Shown here: positions 31,341 through 43,632 of the stretch, in pieces
Position numbering within the stretch: the first letter of the stretch is position 1
Layout: the number at the start of each line of letters is the position of its first letter
Assembly (NCBI GenBank): GCA_001599755.1
Contig: BCHX01000003.1
Location: forward strand, 4,487,782-4,551,781
DNA from: Gliomastix tumulicola
Lineage: Eukaryota; Ascomycota; Sordariomycetes; Hypocreales; Bionectriaceae
Reading direction: 5' to 3'
Length of the DNA: 64,000 nt
Program-made: the position numbers and the translations under genes
The notes under the pieces: generated by a model
What the model saw: only the letters and a program-made list of their open reading frames with translations
Database searches by the model: none
What the model was told of the DNA's origin: nothing

Positions 31341-33875
31341 ATGGTTGGTTGGTTGGTTGGGTTCCTACTGTTACAATCTGTCTCCCCTTCTCCCCTCCCC
31401 CTTTATTTGCTCCAATGTCACTTGACCCTTTTTCCCGCTTACCTAGGCGCTTGCTTGCCTGCCTGCTCGTGTTTCATGGTGACGCTGATTTGGTGCTGTG
31501 CATGTACAACGTGGTCGTTGCAAATGAGGCCTCTCTGTCCTTTCACCCATGCGGGCCAATCCCTGAATGTCACTCGGCGATATTAGGAAGGGGGTAAATA
31601 GCGAGATGGACGGATGACTGCTGCCGGTGGTTGGTTGCGTGCGTGCTACGCCATTTTTGGTGCAACGGCTCGTTGGTCTCAGAAGCCGGCGGCGAATATG
31701 CGTTCCCTCTGGATGCAACGTCGAAACCCTGCCAGCAGATGAGCTGTTTGGGTCAGCAATTCCCTGGGATCCCACCGCCACCCCGGCCCCAACCAACAAT
31801 GGGAGTGAGTAGTAGTGCGAGGAGACAGCCATTATTCCGCTGCCTATCGCCTCCTCGTAAGAAAGACCGAGCTTCGAGGTCCGAGCAGAGTGATACTTCT
31901 GCATGGTATTGGCAGCTGTGGTAAGGAGGCGATAGGCGACAGGCGACCCTTCAATGCAATCCGTGCGTTCCTCAAGGCTTCGCGGTGCATACGTATGCAG
32001 GACCTCAGCTGTGCGTCCCTGAGTAGATACGGAGTAACACCGACCGGACGGCTTTGACACAGCTTTGACATGACACCAGACAGGCCGCTAACTGGCGAAA
32101 GTGGACGGGAGCATTAGGGAGTGATTGGTCAGACGTGCAGCTGTCGGCAGTGGTGTTTGCTGCTTGGTGCTGCCAATAGTCTGATGGTGGAGTTGCGACC
32201 TGCAGCGATGATCGCTTCCTCTTGACCTCGGACGCCCAAAATATCTCGAGGTGGTATTGAGGAGCGGCCCACAGGCCTGTTGGTTGGTTGGTTGGTTGGT
32301 TCGCTGTCGCAATTCCTGCAGCGAGAGAGGCCAGGCCCTCGTACGAGGTAGGACTTTGTTCCCCCATACACACACACACATACACACTCCAAGGAGAAAC
32401 AACCCGGGCCATCTGTCGGAGAAAGTCAGTCCTGGTTCTCGACTCGATGGACCGTCTGGCAGATGACGTCTCGATTATGAGACAAAACTTAGCCAGCGGC
32501 TGACGGGTGATCTTCGAGGGTTCAGACAACGGGCGTGGCGGCCGATGGCACGAACGGACTTGCTCTTAGCGGCAATAGGACACTTCGTTCTCTGAGGGGA
32601 GGGAGCGGGCGGGGAGGCATCCAGGATGCCATTGGACGACCTCGCAAGCGTTGGCTCGTTGCAGTTCCCTGTCCAATCAAGGCCGCTGCCCGTGTCTCAA
32701 ACCCCCACTGGCCTGTCCACCGACCTGACCAAAACGTATCCGAGACCCTCAGAGGGCCGCAAGCCACATTGCAACGCCGTGGGAAGCTCGTGCCCGCTGC
32801 GCAGAGCATGACTTGCTCTCTTCTCTCGATTTCTTCCTTTTGCGCTTTCGGGAGGCCGAGCAACAGCCGGAATCAACTGCCCCGCCCATCCCCCGGTTAG
32901 GTTGCAGTTCAGGGGAGGAGAAGGGGGGAGGGAGGAGGAATTGCTGTTGTTGGTGGTGAGTGCCGTTGGTGGTGTGCAGGCCGTAAGAATCGATCCCTCC
33001 CAGCGCTGATCGGACCCAAACCTTCAAGTCCCTCCCTTTCCCCCCCTGTCACGCTGGACCGGGCGCAATCTTCCCCCGTCCAGATGTAGGTACTCGCCAG
33101 GTACCCGATAACACCGCGTGGCAGCCTATCTCTCAAGTCACACAGTGCCTGACGACTAGGTACTGCCGCTCGCCAGTCAATGTCCCCTTAGGATGGCTCG
33201 GCAACGATACACCATCTGCCAGGCACTGCGACGCCATCGCTAACTGGAGGCCACTAACGCACCTCTAGCGGGAGATGCATGCGGGCTGCTGCACCCAAAA
33301 CACAGGCCAGGGTGGGCTTGGGAACAGTGGAAAGGCCCTCCTGGAGAGAGAGGGCTTCAGATAGGGTCCCGGTACATGCGCTGTACCTACTGCCTTGGGC
33401 TAGTGACGCCTGCCTAAGCTGCTCCGTGCTGCCCTCTGATCATTTTCGTGCCAATGCCGTTTAACCTCCAGCCCGTCCCGTCCCCCATCTGATCCCCCAT
33501 TTTTTGATTTCCATCCATTTCCCTAACGCATCCTTCCCCTTCATCCCGCTTCGTCTCCTCCCATTTTCATTCCAAAACCCTGGATTTATCCACGCCCAAT
33601 TGTCCTCGCCCTCCGAACCCCTCGACCTACAGGAGACACTCGCGCGACAACAGCTCATCGCCGCTTCTCTTAGCTCTCTGTCTTGCCCGTACCCGAGACA
33701 TGACCGACGCTCTCGCCCGCTATCTCTCCCCTCTCTCCTCGTCTCGTGCTGCGTGTGATTAGTCACCCTCCTCCCTCTTCTCCTCCTCCCACGACTTCCG
33801 ATCAGCCGGGGCTGAACGCCCGTCGACAACAGCAGCAGCAGCAACAACAACGACCACCAAACCACACGATACACA
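31341..33875. other. intergenic, no supported gene
   Basis: 2.5 kb with simple sequence: a (GGTT)n tract right after the esterase stop (about 31343-31360), another at about 32280-32300, an (AC)n tract near 32368-32385, and a (CAR)n tract at about 33825-33852 in the probable 5' leader of the regulator gene. A 14-bp inverted repeat (GCCTATCGCCTCCT around 31844-31857 with its complement around 31924-31937) is present. No frame has a domain. Confidence 0.5.
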
Positions 33876-35810
33876 ATGACGTCCGACCGACGGCCAGTAT
33901 GCCATCGCTGCGCCCAGATCAAGCAGGCCTGCGACGGCCAGATCCCGTGCTCGCGCTGCACGCGCCTCAGCCTGCCCTGCCGATCGCGAAATACGGCCTC
34001 CTCCGCCTCCTCCAACAACAACGGCGTGAGCATCGCTGACACGCCCCTCCCCGATGCCGACGCCGTCATCGCCGAGGTGACGCCCAAGGCGCGCATCCGC
34101 CGCGTCCAGACGGGCTGCCTCATGTGCAAGCAGCGCAAGAAGAAGTGCGACGAGATCAAGCCCAAGTGCGGCGACTGCCGGCGCCTGTGCCTCGACTGCC
34201 ACTGGCCGCCCGAGCGCCAGAAGGAGCTCAAGAGCCAGCGGCCAGGGCAGGGGAAGCAGGGCGCGCAGAAGAAGATGGCCCAGGCGCAGGCGCTGGTGGG
34301 CGGCTCGCCGACGCAGCCTGTCGTGATCAAGAGCGAGTCGCCTGCCGAGTTCAAGCCCGAGATCATCAGCATCATCAGCAGCAGCAGCAGCAATAACAAC
34401 GAGATCGCGATTCGGGATCATAGTCCCCTCATGAGCTCGCCCATCAGCAATACCAGCGACTCGGGGATCGTCATCAACGTCCCGCGCACAGCCGAGATCG
34501 GCAAGAAATACGCACAGCCCGGCGCTGCCTGGGAGACGCCCGCGATTGTCTCGCCTCCCTGGTACGAGGTGATATCGCCGGCCAGCAGCGGCGACTCGCC
34601 GCCGTCGGACGCGTCGCTGTCGCTCTACGTGCCTCAGTTCCTCCCGCAGTTGACGTCGCCCCAGGACAGGGCGCTGCTGAATCACTACTCGACCATTGTG
34701 TCGCCGCTGCTCTCGCGGCGGTCGTCGACCTCTACGAATCCGTACATTAATTACCTCTTGCCCATGGCGCATCAGAACGAGACGGTGCTGCATTGTATCC
34801 TCGCCCTCTCTGGCAACCACTGGCGCAAGATGCAGCCGAATATGGGCAACCGCGGCCTCATCCATCAGAGTCAGGCTACGACCGCTCTGGCTCGACTTCT
34901 GCCGCATGTGGATAGGACGAGTGCGGACATCGCTCTCGTGTGCAGTCTTTTGCTGTGCATGACCGAGCTGTTCGACGGGACCAGCGAGGGCTGGCAGCTG
35001 CATCTGAAGGGGGCCAAGAGGCTCCTTACTGCGCTCCGACAACAGCACGGCGACCTGTGGACGGGCCACTACAAGTTCCTGCTGCGGCTGTCACGCTTCC
35101 TCGACTCAGCGGCCACAGTGTCAACCTGCCGCCCACCACTCATGGAAGAGGAGGCACGCGAGGCCGCCGCCATCGAGGGCCTGACAGCCACGCCCGACGA
35201 GGACGACTCGGCCGTGTACGGCATCCCCAAGGAGCTCTTCCACCTTGTCGACCAGATCAACGGCCTCGCCGACAAGCGCAAGATGCGCGTCGACGCCACC
35301 TCGGAGGCCGTCTTCCGCCAGGAGGCCGCCCAGGTCGAGGACCGCATCAACCACTGGTCCTACGAGTACGGTGGGCTCTCCCAGGCCGTCAACGCCCTCT
35401 CCCCGACGGACGAGGACGCCGTGCACGCCACCATGGCCTTCGAGCACGCCCTCCGCCTGCGCCTGCACCAGATCGTCGAGGGCTACGCGCTCAACGACCC
35501 CAAAGTCACCCAGACCGTCGACGGCATCGTCTACTCGGTGCAGAAGATCCGCTACGGCAGCCCGCTCGAGCCCTGCCTGCTGTTCCCGCTCGTCATGGCC
35601 GGCGGCGCCTGCTGGAAGCTCGAGCACCGGGCCGTCATCCAGGACCGCCTCATGGTCATGGAGCGCACGTGCGGCTTCGGGTATGTGTATAACGCGCGGG
35701 ATCTCGTCGAGCGTGTCTGGTCGAGGCGGGATTCGACCGAGGGGACGGGGGCCATTGTGAACTGGGCGCGGATTCGGTATGAGGAGATGCACGGGCTGGT
35801 CGTCTTTTGA
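33876..35810 (+). CDS. fungal transcription factor with two tandem Zn2Cys6 clusters
   Basis: Single exon, 644 residues. The first binuclear zinc cluster is at 9-35 (C9, C12, C19, C25, C28, C35; C-x2-C-x6-C-x5-C-x2-C-x6-C). A second complete cluster follows at about 80-110 (TGCLMCKQRKKKC, then KCGDC and a final Cys in CLDC), with the C-x2-C-x6-C-x6-C-x2-C-x6-C spacing typical of the Fungal_trans_2 class. A Ser/Pro-rich linker to about 250 leads into the helical middle-homology domain (roughly 265-640). It is predicted to act in the nucleus; target genes are unknown. Two clusters in one chain are unusual. The second resembles the usual family cluster and the first looks like an added one. The long antisense frames across this gene are compositional shadows. 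Confidence 0.92.
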   Translation: MTSDRRPVCHRCAQIKQACDGQIPCSRCTRLSLPCRSRNTASSASSNNNGVSIADTPLPDADAVIAEVTPKARIRRVQTGCLMCKQRKKKCDEIKPKCGDCRRLCLDCHWPPERQKELKSQRPGQGKQGAQKKMAQAQALVGGSPTQPVVIKSESPAEFKPEIISIISSSSSNNNEIAIRDHSPLMSSPISNTSDSGIVINVPRTAEIGKKYAQPGAAWETPAIVSPPWYEVISPASSGDSPPSDASLSLYVPQFLPQLTSPQDRALLNHYSTIVSPLLSRRSSTSTNPYINYLLPMAHQNETVLHCILALSGNHWRKMQPNMGNRGLIHQSQATTALARLLPHVDRTSADIALVCSLLLCMTELFDGTSEGWQLHLKGAKRLLTALRQQHGDLWTGHYKFLLRLSRFLDSAATVSTCRPPLMEEEAREAAAIEGLTATPDEDDSAVYGIPKELFHLVDQINGLADKRKMRVDATSEAVFRQEAAQVEDRINHWSYEYGGLSQAVNALSPTDEDAVHATMAFEHALRLRLHQIVEGYALNDPKVTQTVDGIVYSVQKIRYGSPLEPCLLFPLVMAGGACWKLEHRAVIQDRLMVMERTCGFGYVYNARDLVERVWSRRDSTEGTGAIVNWARIRYEEMHGLVVF

Positions 35811-38800
35811 AGTGCTCCTGTGACGTTTTTCTTCTTCTTTTCTTTTCTTCTCTTCCTTGGTGTTTTCTTTTCGGTGATGATTGTTTCTTGTCCAGGCTTG
35901 GCCTCTGCTTGGGAGAACCAGGCCTGAGAAGTCTTTTGTTGTAATCGGACTGCTTGCTTGGGCGGTTAACTTTGGCGCACAATCTTGTGCAAGGAACGAC
36001 GGGATACGCTTCTTGGGATGGACTTTTAACGACACAATTTGGGTAAAATGGGCTGCCAGGCAATAGCGGGCAAGGGATTTCTTTGCGTTTTTTTTTCCTT
36101 TCTCTCTCTTACTTATCTGCGCTTTTGGATATTTCCTTGACGGAATCGATGGATGCATGGATGCGAGGCTGGGGCAACGGGTTGTCCCATCATTAGCCAG
36201 TCCGTAAGATGCCGACAGCTTATCGTATCTGTGTAATATTAGTCACGATGTTCATCTTTCACACCCCTTTTTGAGATATCTCGTGAGACGAACGTACCTG
36301 AGCGTTGTAGGACCACATCGTGGCCAAGGCGGTCTGCCGTAAGGCCCTGGTGGAATGTTGGGCTTCGATCGAGAGACCAATCTCCACATATTGAATAGCA
36401 ACTCGAATTCTTGAAACGAATACAAGTCTTGACCATTCCAAATGTGTCATTATCGGGTAGGTAACATGGTCTGTCGGTGCTCGTCGGTAGGACCTGGCCC
36501 TTGTGCTTGGAGGGCCTCCCACCTAGACGCAGCGTCTTGGTCGCACCACATGTCGGTATCGTCTTTTCTCCGTAGTATATGCCGATAAGAAAGGGCAATT
36601 CGGGATTTTATAGATTCGGTTCTTTGATTTTTACCCAAAGAAGGGTGTGACGCTTCAGATCTGAAGGGACTGATGGATGACTAGTAGTAAAAGGTCAGCG
36701 TTAGGGAGAACACCAGGTGATATCTTGCAGGTATCAAGGTCAGGAAGACGGTTTCCTTTAGAATTGACTTACCTGATTTCAGGGTCAGAGTTGCGTCTTT
36801 TTGTAAACATCCAGTACATGCCATTAAGGAGGTGAGGATGCCACAAGAGGGAGGGCCGTGATCAGCCGTTTGCAAGCCAGTAAAGAGAGGAGTAAGAGGC
36901 GCCCGGCCATACAATCAAGCGAGGGAGAGGAAGTAACAGTACTGGTGCGATCAGTATCACCACACATAGATCTTGCGGAGGGTAGAAGTAGCAGCGGCAG
37001 ACGAGCCAGGCGAAGGGGGCGAAGCACTGGGAATGGGATCTGGTAGCAGCTGCTGTCAGACAAGAACTACAGCCCTATTTTTCGACGTATGCACTTCGGA
37101 ACTGGATTCAGGTGTTCTTTGTAGTAGCACCTGATCTAAGGGGATGAGGGTGAGTCGGATTCGAGGGTAGCACGCAAGAGGCGGTGAGACGGCTCCTCGA
37201 GTCAACGGATCATCCTGCTGACGGTCGCCTTAGGGCACACTTGTGCCACCTGCGCCATCCGCATAACGTCTATCCCGCCGTGGAGGAGAAGGATTGGTCA
37301 GTGTAGACCTGCAGCCGCCGCTCCGGCGGATACATGATCTGCGGTTAGTCCTGAGCCAACCGCCGGCTGCTTCATGCAGAGGTCGCCGAGCGTACGACCC
37401 ACGACACGTAGCACATGCGGTCCTCGACTCGAGCTGCCGCCAAGGCGAGTCACAGGGGATCACAAGGGCTACCACGTACGAGACGGCCATAAGGCGGTGA
37501 TGTTTGAAGCATGAAGGGGGTCGGGAAGGAGGAGTAGAGGGTTCAGGAAGGGGGGAGGATCGTCGAGAGATGAGTTGAAGGGCAGGCGGTCTGATACGCG
37601 ACAACAACAACACTGAGGACGGTCCTAATGATGCCGTTGATCGTTTTCGTCGTTTTGGGCAAGATATGTCAGGGTACCGTCAGCGACATGCGCATGCATA
37701 CGTCGCATCGACCGCGCGCATCTGCCGCCATCACGACCAGCAGCGGACCGGGGTGACATAGGAGTGATCATCGCCGACAGACGCCATTTCGGACTCCTTT
37801 TACCGCCTCATACCCGCGAAGTCCGAGGCCGAGAGGAGCGAAGTCAACGAACTCGGCCACGACAGATAGACAGACATGCCCAAAGTACCACTTCTGATCC
37901 GACATCTCGCGGACCGCAAGTCGGATCCTATCACGGTCCCCTCCCCTCCCCTCCCTTCTGGCGGCAGCATGTAAGCACAGTCGGAAGGCCGGTGTTCGCG
38001 CCGAACAGTATCAGCAACAACGTCCGTCGTAAACCCAGGAACCGACGGACTGCCTGGCCGGCATATGCATGAAATAGCCCGACTGACACATGTGTGGGGA
38101 GGGGGGGGGAATGGGAATGAGACGAGAGGGAAGGGATGGGCATGTCTTCTTAGGTAGGGAGACGGAGGGGCAGGGTAGCTGCGGTAGTGAGATGAGCAAA
38201 GGTGCATGTGTGTGTGTGTGTGTTTGTGTAGAATGGAGAAAAGAGGGGGAGAAGTGAGGGAGCAAAAGTGCGAGACATGATGCAAAGTGCAGAAACGGCC
38301 GCCACGTGCATGCATTCGGACCTCTTGTTGAATTTCGTGGCTTTCTGCATTATTGAGGCGTGTACTCCGTATTATTGATGACGCCCTCGGTTAGCACACC
38401 GTTTCTTTTTTCGGCTATGCTAGTTAGTGGTTGACAGGTGAAACAAGCCACCGTCATTCTGCTACCCTTTCAATGGTCCGTCTTGTCATGTCGTGTCATT
38501 TTTTTTTTTAATTCTTTATTTTTGTCCGACAGGCCGCATGTGACCTGCGAGAGGTGAGCTGTCGTCAAATTACCGTGATATTGAAACGCGCGGATAATCG
38601 GGGAGCCGCCGCAAGAAGGGGGGACATGGCGTCAGAACCTTGACGTTGCCGGGTCTCTATTTCTCTGGGCTCCCCCCCCCTTCCTCCTTACTCGTGCCGT
38701 GTCGCATGCGACGGAGGTCATCTTGGAGGGGACCACGATCATCGTTGTTTTCCGTGTAGTGGCAATTTGGTGAGGGGGGGTCCACGAGGTCGCCGTCCAG

Positions 38801-41612
38801 GAGACCCTCCGTCTCCAATGCTTGGTGTGCATTCATACCGACACGTACATTCACATTCGCTCGCTCAGTCCGGCGGAAGTTGGCTGGACAGTGAACCAAA
38901 AAGTGTCATGGGATCCCCCCCAGTCGCGCGGTGGTGGAGTTGAGAGGACTCACCCTAATGCCCTGCCCGGTCCCGGTCGTCGTATTCGAGCCGTCTTCCG
39001 TTCGGTTCTACCTATCATTTATTTGTTCCAATAAACCTGCTCAGGTGGTGAGGATGTAAGACAGACCATCGACAGGGCTGAACGCCACTGCTCATTTTGG
39101 GTTAAGCCTCGCTGCGACAGAAACAGAACCAACAGCCCGACGGACGCGAGGGCGGGTCGCATCCAACTGACCGGGCTGGCCTGGCCTGGCCTGGCCCTGG
39201 CCCTGCTGGGTACGAAGCGAGAGAGCAGCAGAGAGGTGAGACAGCCCAGGTAGTATATCGTTGCAGTCGAGTCCCCTGGCTCCTGACCCGCAACGTTCGA
39301 GCTTGACAGGTGGTATCTGGGAGGATCCCAAGATTCCGGTCGGAACTTGCCTTTGCGCTGCTTCCCTGTCGAGGCTCAATCAAGTATACACACCCCTTCC
39401 GCCCATCCCATTCCATCCATCTATCCATCCATCCATCCGTTGTTCTAACCCTTGCCCATGCATGCATGATGGCGCATGCACATGCACGTCGAGAATATGG
39501 CAGCCTAGAATATCTCCCTCACGCAGAGTGACGAAACCACACCCTCCCGCTGGCCCTGTAGTTTCCTGTTTCGTGATACCAGAAAGAGATGTCGTTTACG
39601 AGGTTCACAACGTGAACGTGAACGGGGGTTTGGAAATACAACCACAGACGGGGGACAGGGAGGCTCTTGAACAGCGACAAGGGCTGGTTTTCCGTCGGGA
39701 ATAGTCACTGGGAATGCGCTGTCTGGTCGTTTGACTGCCACTGTGAAGCTCGAATCTGTATGCGCTGCGACCTTGTCCAACCACTACCAAGCTCTCTCTG
39801 CCCTCCCTCGCAAAATGCCCCCCCTCTGTCGGGTCTTGGTGGGCGGAATACCACAACGTCCAAGACGTCCCAATCCAATCAATCACATGCAGCAAAGCAC
39901 CTCGCGTCCTTCGCCTCCTCCGCCTCCTCCTCCTCCTCCTTCTCCTCTGCCCTCAGGGCGGCAATACCAGCCCTGAGCCAACTAAGCCCCTCATTTGCGG
40001 TGCGTCCTCACTCTCTCTCTCTCGTTAACGAACGTCGCTCCCGCGCCGGACCCCTCATAGGCGGGCGCCCTCTCCACTCCGCGCGATTGTCCTGTGGACA
40101 GGACGTTGGGAAAATCCGACGGGTGGCTGTCAGCTAGAAGGGGCGAGATCCAGATCATCCAGCCAGTGGAGGGCGAGCTACGGTAGGGCCTTGATTTCTT
40201 GGGGGCTATGCAGGGCCCCCCTCTTCTGGTCTCTTTATGGGGATCTCTTTTTTATTTGCCCTTCGGTGTCCCGTCCGGTGCACTTTTTTTTCGGGCGTCG
40301 TGGATGAGCCTTCAAGCGAGTCCTGAAACTGTGCGGATACAGGCGTATGGAGGCTCACTCCAGGGCTCTCTCTCTCTCCTCTTAGCGGTATTGCCACCAC
40401 GTGGGTTCTTCACCTCCGTCGCGTGTTCATCCTTCTCTGGCAGGACATATTCATGCTGTTGACCAAGGTAATAGCAGCAGGAGATCACTCGCAGCGAGAG
40501 CCTAGACGGCAGTAAAAGGTCCCTTCGCTCTCCCACTGCGTGTCCAGTCTTCTCTAGTGCCGCCCCAAGATACAGGCTCCGCGGTACTGCATGGTAGGCT
40601 CTCGCTTCTCCACACCCCTATACCAGCCGCCCAGCTTCTAGCAGGGAGCGTGGTATTCCAGGCTGTTTCTGTTGTAGTTCCTGGTTTCTTCCTGCATGGT
40701 TCCATGCATCGTGCCCCTCCTCCCCTTCCCCCCCCTTCTTCATGCCCGGCCTCACATCGTCGCCCAGTGAATTTCGCTTGCTTTGCTGGCCTTTGCTGAC
40801 GGCGGCACTAATGATTGGGAAGAAAAGGGTGGGATATGTACGTACATGCAAAGGCGCCTCCAATGCCCGCCCCAGTAACCCTCTCCCCTCCCTTCTTCTT
40901 CTATCTTAGCCTCCAGCTTGGGAGAGAGTCCGCGGAGACGGGTTTGCGACGGATGCCGCCATTGGCGGGAGGAGGCTGATCTCAACATTTAGGGCGCCGC
41001 CTCTTTTTTTGGTCTCCATGTACCTTTTTCTTCGCAATCTACCTACACCGGTGAATGATTCGAGGCCACGAGATCAGGAGGGAGGGTAATTTGTTTCTCC
41101 AGCCAGTGGTGGAGAGGGCCGAGCGATTGGCATCCGTCATGGATTCGATCTAGGATGTTTCTTCACGTCTCTACCTCCTCCCCTTCGTCTCTTCCCCCAT
41201 CCCTCGCCCCCTTTTCATGACTTAATTGATATAAAACCACAGGCCGCCCGCGTGTCCTTCTTCCCGATCATCGACCCCGTGTGCAATCTATCTCTCCGAG
41301 CTTTCCAGAAGCCACTTCTTTCTTCAGAACTTCCTATTCCGGCAAACTGCAGCTCGCCGTGCGCGCATAGGACGTGTTGAGAAAGAGGCGGTTTATGCAC
41401 GTTGCGCTTGGCTTACGAGGTCTCTGCAGAATCCTCCCGAGCTTGGTCTCGTGAAGCTTTTTTTTCTTTTCTTTTTCTTTTTTCTTTCACGTTCGTGTAT
41501 ATCTGTGTGTCTCGTGCCGTTTGTGTTTTGCTGCAGCAGCACAGCCATCCATCAGAAATCTCGTCGTGGTTTTTGTTTTCCGCTCGCTTGATCTCATCCT
41601 CCCACGATTACG
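35811..41612. other. 5.8-kb region without a supported gene
   Basis: No frame over about 170 codons apart from antisense shadows at the left edge, and none with a domain. It contains microsatellites: (GT)n at about 38209-38226, (CTGGC)n near 39175-39205, (ATCC)n near 39412-39440, (CTC)n near 39918-39950 and (CT)n near 40010-40022, plus many T-runs. It may hold a non-coding RNA, long UTRs or regulatory DNA; nothing in the sequence proves one. Confidence 0.5.
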
Positions 41613-42680
41613 ATGCCCTCCAGGACCGTCATGCCCGTCGAGCCGCCCCAGCCGGTCGTTGTTACCGGTGCCAACGGCTTTATTGCACAGCACTGCGTCG
41701 CGTCGCTACTGTCGCATGGATATCGAGTCATCGGCACCGTTCGGACTCCTGCCAAGGCGGCCGCCGTCGCTGCCACGCACAACTCGCACCCGAAGCTTTC
41801 CGTCGTCGTCATCGAGGACATCACGGATCCGAAGGCGTACGTCGCCCAGCTACAGAGCCTCTCGCCGTCGGCTATACTGCACCTGGCGTCTCCCTTCACC
41901 TACGACACGGGCGACTTCGAGAGGGACCTGATGATCCCGGCGATGATGGGGTCGCTGGCGGTGCTCGCGGCGGCGCAGGAGATGCCGTCGGTCAGGAGGG
42001 TCGTGCAGACGAACAGCTTCGCGTGCGTGTACGATGCGAGTCTGGGCCCGGCCCCGGGGAGGACGTACTCGGCACGGGACTGGAGCCCCCTGACCTACGA
42101 GGACGGCGTGCGTGCGGCCGACGCACCGACGGCGTACAGGGCTAGCAAGACGGCGGCGGAGAAGGCGGCGTGGGACTGGGTGAAGCGGCAGAAGCCCAAC
42201 TTTGACCTCGTCAGTCTCTGCCCCGTCATGGTGTTCGGTGCCTTCCTGGCTGGTGGTGGGCCGGCGTCTATCAGCGGACTCAACACGAGTAACCGCATCG
42301 TCCACGGTGTCGTTTCAGCTGGCGAGTCGTCCCCTGTTCCGCCGACGAGAGCACCCGTCTGGGTAGATGTGCAAGATGTCGCCCTTGCGCACGTGCGCGC
42401 CCTCTTGAGGCCTGAGGCCGGTGGTAGGCGATTCTTACTTGCTGCCGGTGTGTACTGCAACCAGGAAATCGCCGACGTTGCGCGCGAGGTGGCTGCTGCG
42501 GGCAAGCTCAGTTCCAACAGGATACCGGTTGGCGAGCCCGGGCGCAGGGAGGCACACCTGCACTTCGGTGTCGATGTGAGGGAAGCGGAGGAGGTCTTGG
42601 GGATGGACTCGTGGAGGAGTCTCGGGGAGTCTCTGGGACAGCTCGTGCCACAGCTTACGGAGCTGGAGCTTCAGAACTGA
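41613..42680 (+). CDS. NAD(P)-dependent reductase, dihydroflavonol-4-reductase/GRE2-like extended SDR
   Basis: Single exon, 355 residues. The Rossmann start is VVVTGANGFIAQH (15-27) and the extended-SDR active site is S135 (QTNSFACV), Y175 and K179 (YRASKTAAEKAAW). HLASPF at about 90-95 is typical of the DFR/methylglyoxal-reductase (GRE2) branch. The enzyme is predicted to reduce an aldehyde or ketone with NADPH in the cytosol; the exact substrate is unknown. An alternative start at the second Met (residue 7) is possible. It lies 0.95 kb upstream of, and in the same orientation as, the copper amine oxidase; amine oxidation yields aldehydes, but a functional link is only a speculation. Confidence 0.93.
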   Translation: MPSRTVMPVEPPQPVVVTGANGFIAQHCVASLLSHGYRVIGTVRTPAKAAAVAATHNSHPKLSVVVIEDITDPKAYVAQLQSLSPSAILHLASPFTYDTGDFERDLMIPAMMGSLAVLAAAQEMPSVRRVVQTNSFACVYDASLGPAPGRTYSARDWSPLTYEDGVRAADAPTAYRASKTAAEKAAWDWVKRQKPNFDLVSLCPVMVFGAFLAGGGPASISGLNTSNRIVHGVVSAGESSPVPPTRAPVWVDVQDVALAHVRALLRPEAGGRRFLLAAGVYCNQEIADVAREVAAAGKLSSNRIPVGEPGRREAHLHFGVDVREAEEVLGMDSWRSLGESLGQLVPQLTELELQN

Positions 42681-43632
42681 CACCCCTCCTCTCACGTTCT
42701 GATTCTTGGATGATGTGTTGGCGCCTGGCTTGGCGATACAAAGTAAACGAGAAACACTGTATATATTCGTTCTACGGCACTCTAGATACCCTGTTCTTCT
42801 AATGCAGAATGCCTGAGCAACCAAGGCCATCTGACTGATTTCATCTTCCCAACGGTTTCTTTCACAGTGAATATAATCGACCTTGAGCATGGCTGCATTT
42901 CGATAGCGTGGTCAGTGCTCGTATCGGTCGTATCCCGATGCAGCTCCCGGACCGTGCGTCACTGCCCGTCGTTTCTCTTTGCGGACCGACAACCTGCACA
43001 ACCTCAAGTCCAGCAGGAGCAAGAAATATCAATGCATCTTGCAGTCTTTGCCGTCCCCAAAGTTCCCCCCCCCCAGGCCCGTTTTAATATGTGATCAGTC
43101 GTTGCTCACCCGTGCGTGCCTCGACGTTGAAAAGGAGTTATTATTCTTCGGAAGCCTTTCCGCCCCCCGGAGAATTTCGCCTCGACTGTAACGTTGATCC
43201 GCCCTGGGCGCTCAGCAGCTGTTTACCTTAGTTAATCCGATAAGGGCATGCACTTCGAACGCCCACGGCTGGAGGTGGGCTTAGCCTGTGCCCACTCCTC
43301 TGCGTCAATCCCCCACCCATACACACACACACACACACACTTGGACCTTGTTCATACCCAGTCAACGGCGCCTTTTCGTCTCCTCCGCACTTTCAGCTCC
43401 GAGACACGGACGGGGGCCGGCAGTCGTTTTGCGTTTTGTGATACTTTCTTTCCGTTACATTCGGTACTTGAGCCCGGTATTTACGCCCTCCGGAACGGTG
43501 TCATTCTTTTCGTTTCTCGTGGAGATATCCTGCTACCATCTTTTTTTTTTTTTTGAAGATCTTGGCGCGCTGCTGCTGCTGCCGCCGTTGTTTACCTGAT
43601 ACCCTGAACTGAACTCGAATATCGACTCCAAG
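42681..43632. other. intergenic between reductase and amine oxidase
   Basis: 3' flank of the reductase and 5' region of the amine oxidase. It contains an (AC)10 tract at about 43321-43340 and T-rich runs (43541-43554). No gene seen. Confidence 0.5.

Noticed and set aside
33759..35069. Long minus-strand open frame (436 codons) antisense to the zinc-cluster regulator
   Set aside because: It is a shadow of GC-rich codon bias in the sense gene; no domain and no splice logic.
14600..35810. A secondary-metabolite gene cluster around the MFS transporter, SDR, FAD monooxygenase and regulator
   Set aside because: No polyketide, non-ribosomal peptide or terpene synthase is present in the window and the genes are many kilobases apart.
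35121..36158. Minus-strand open frame of 345 codons over the regulator's 3' half
   Set aside because: Same cause: antisense of a GC3-rich coding exon, with a low-complexity Lys-rich start outside it.
37800..38315. 171-codon minus-strand frame in the 5.8-kb gap
   Set aside because: It is built on a CT-rich/GT-repeat stretch (His-Thr repeats from the microsatellite), with no domain.
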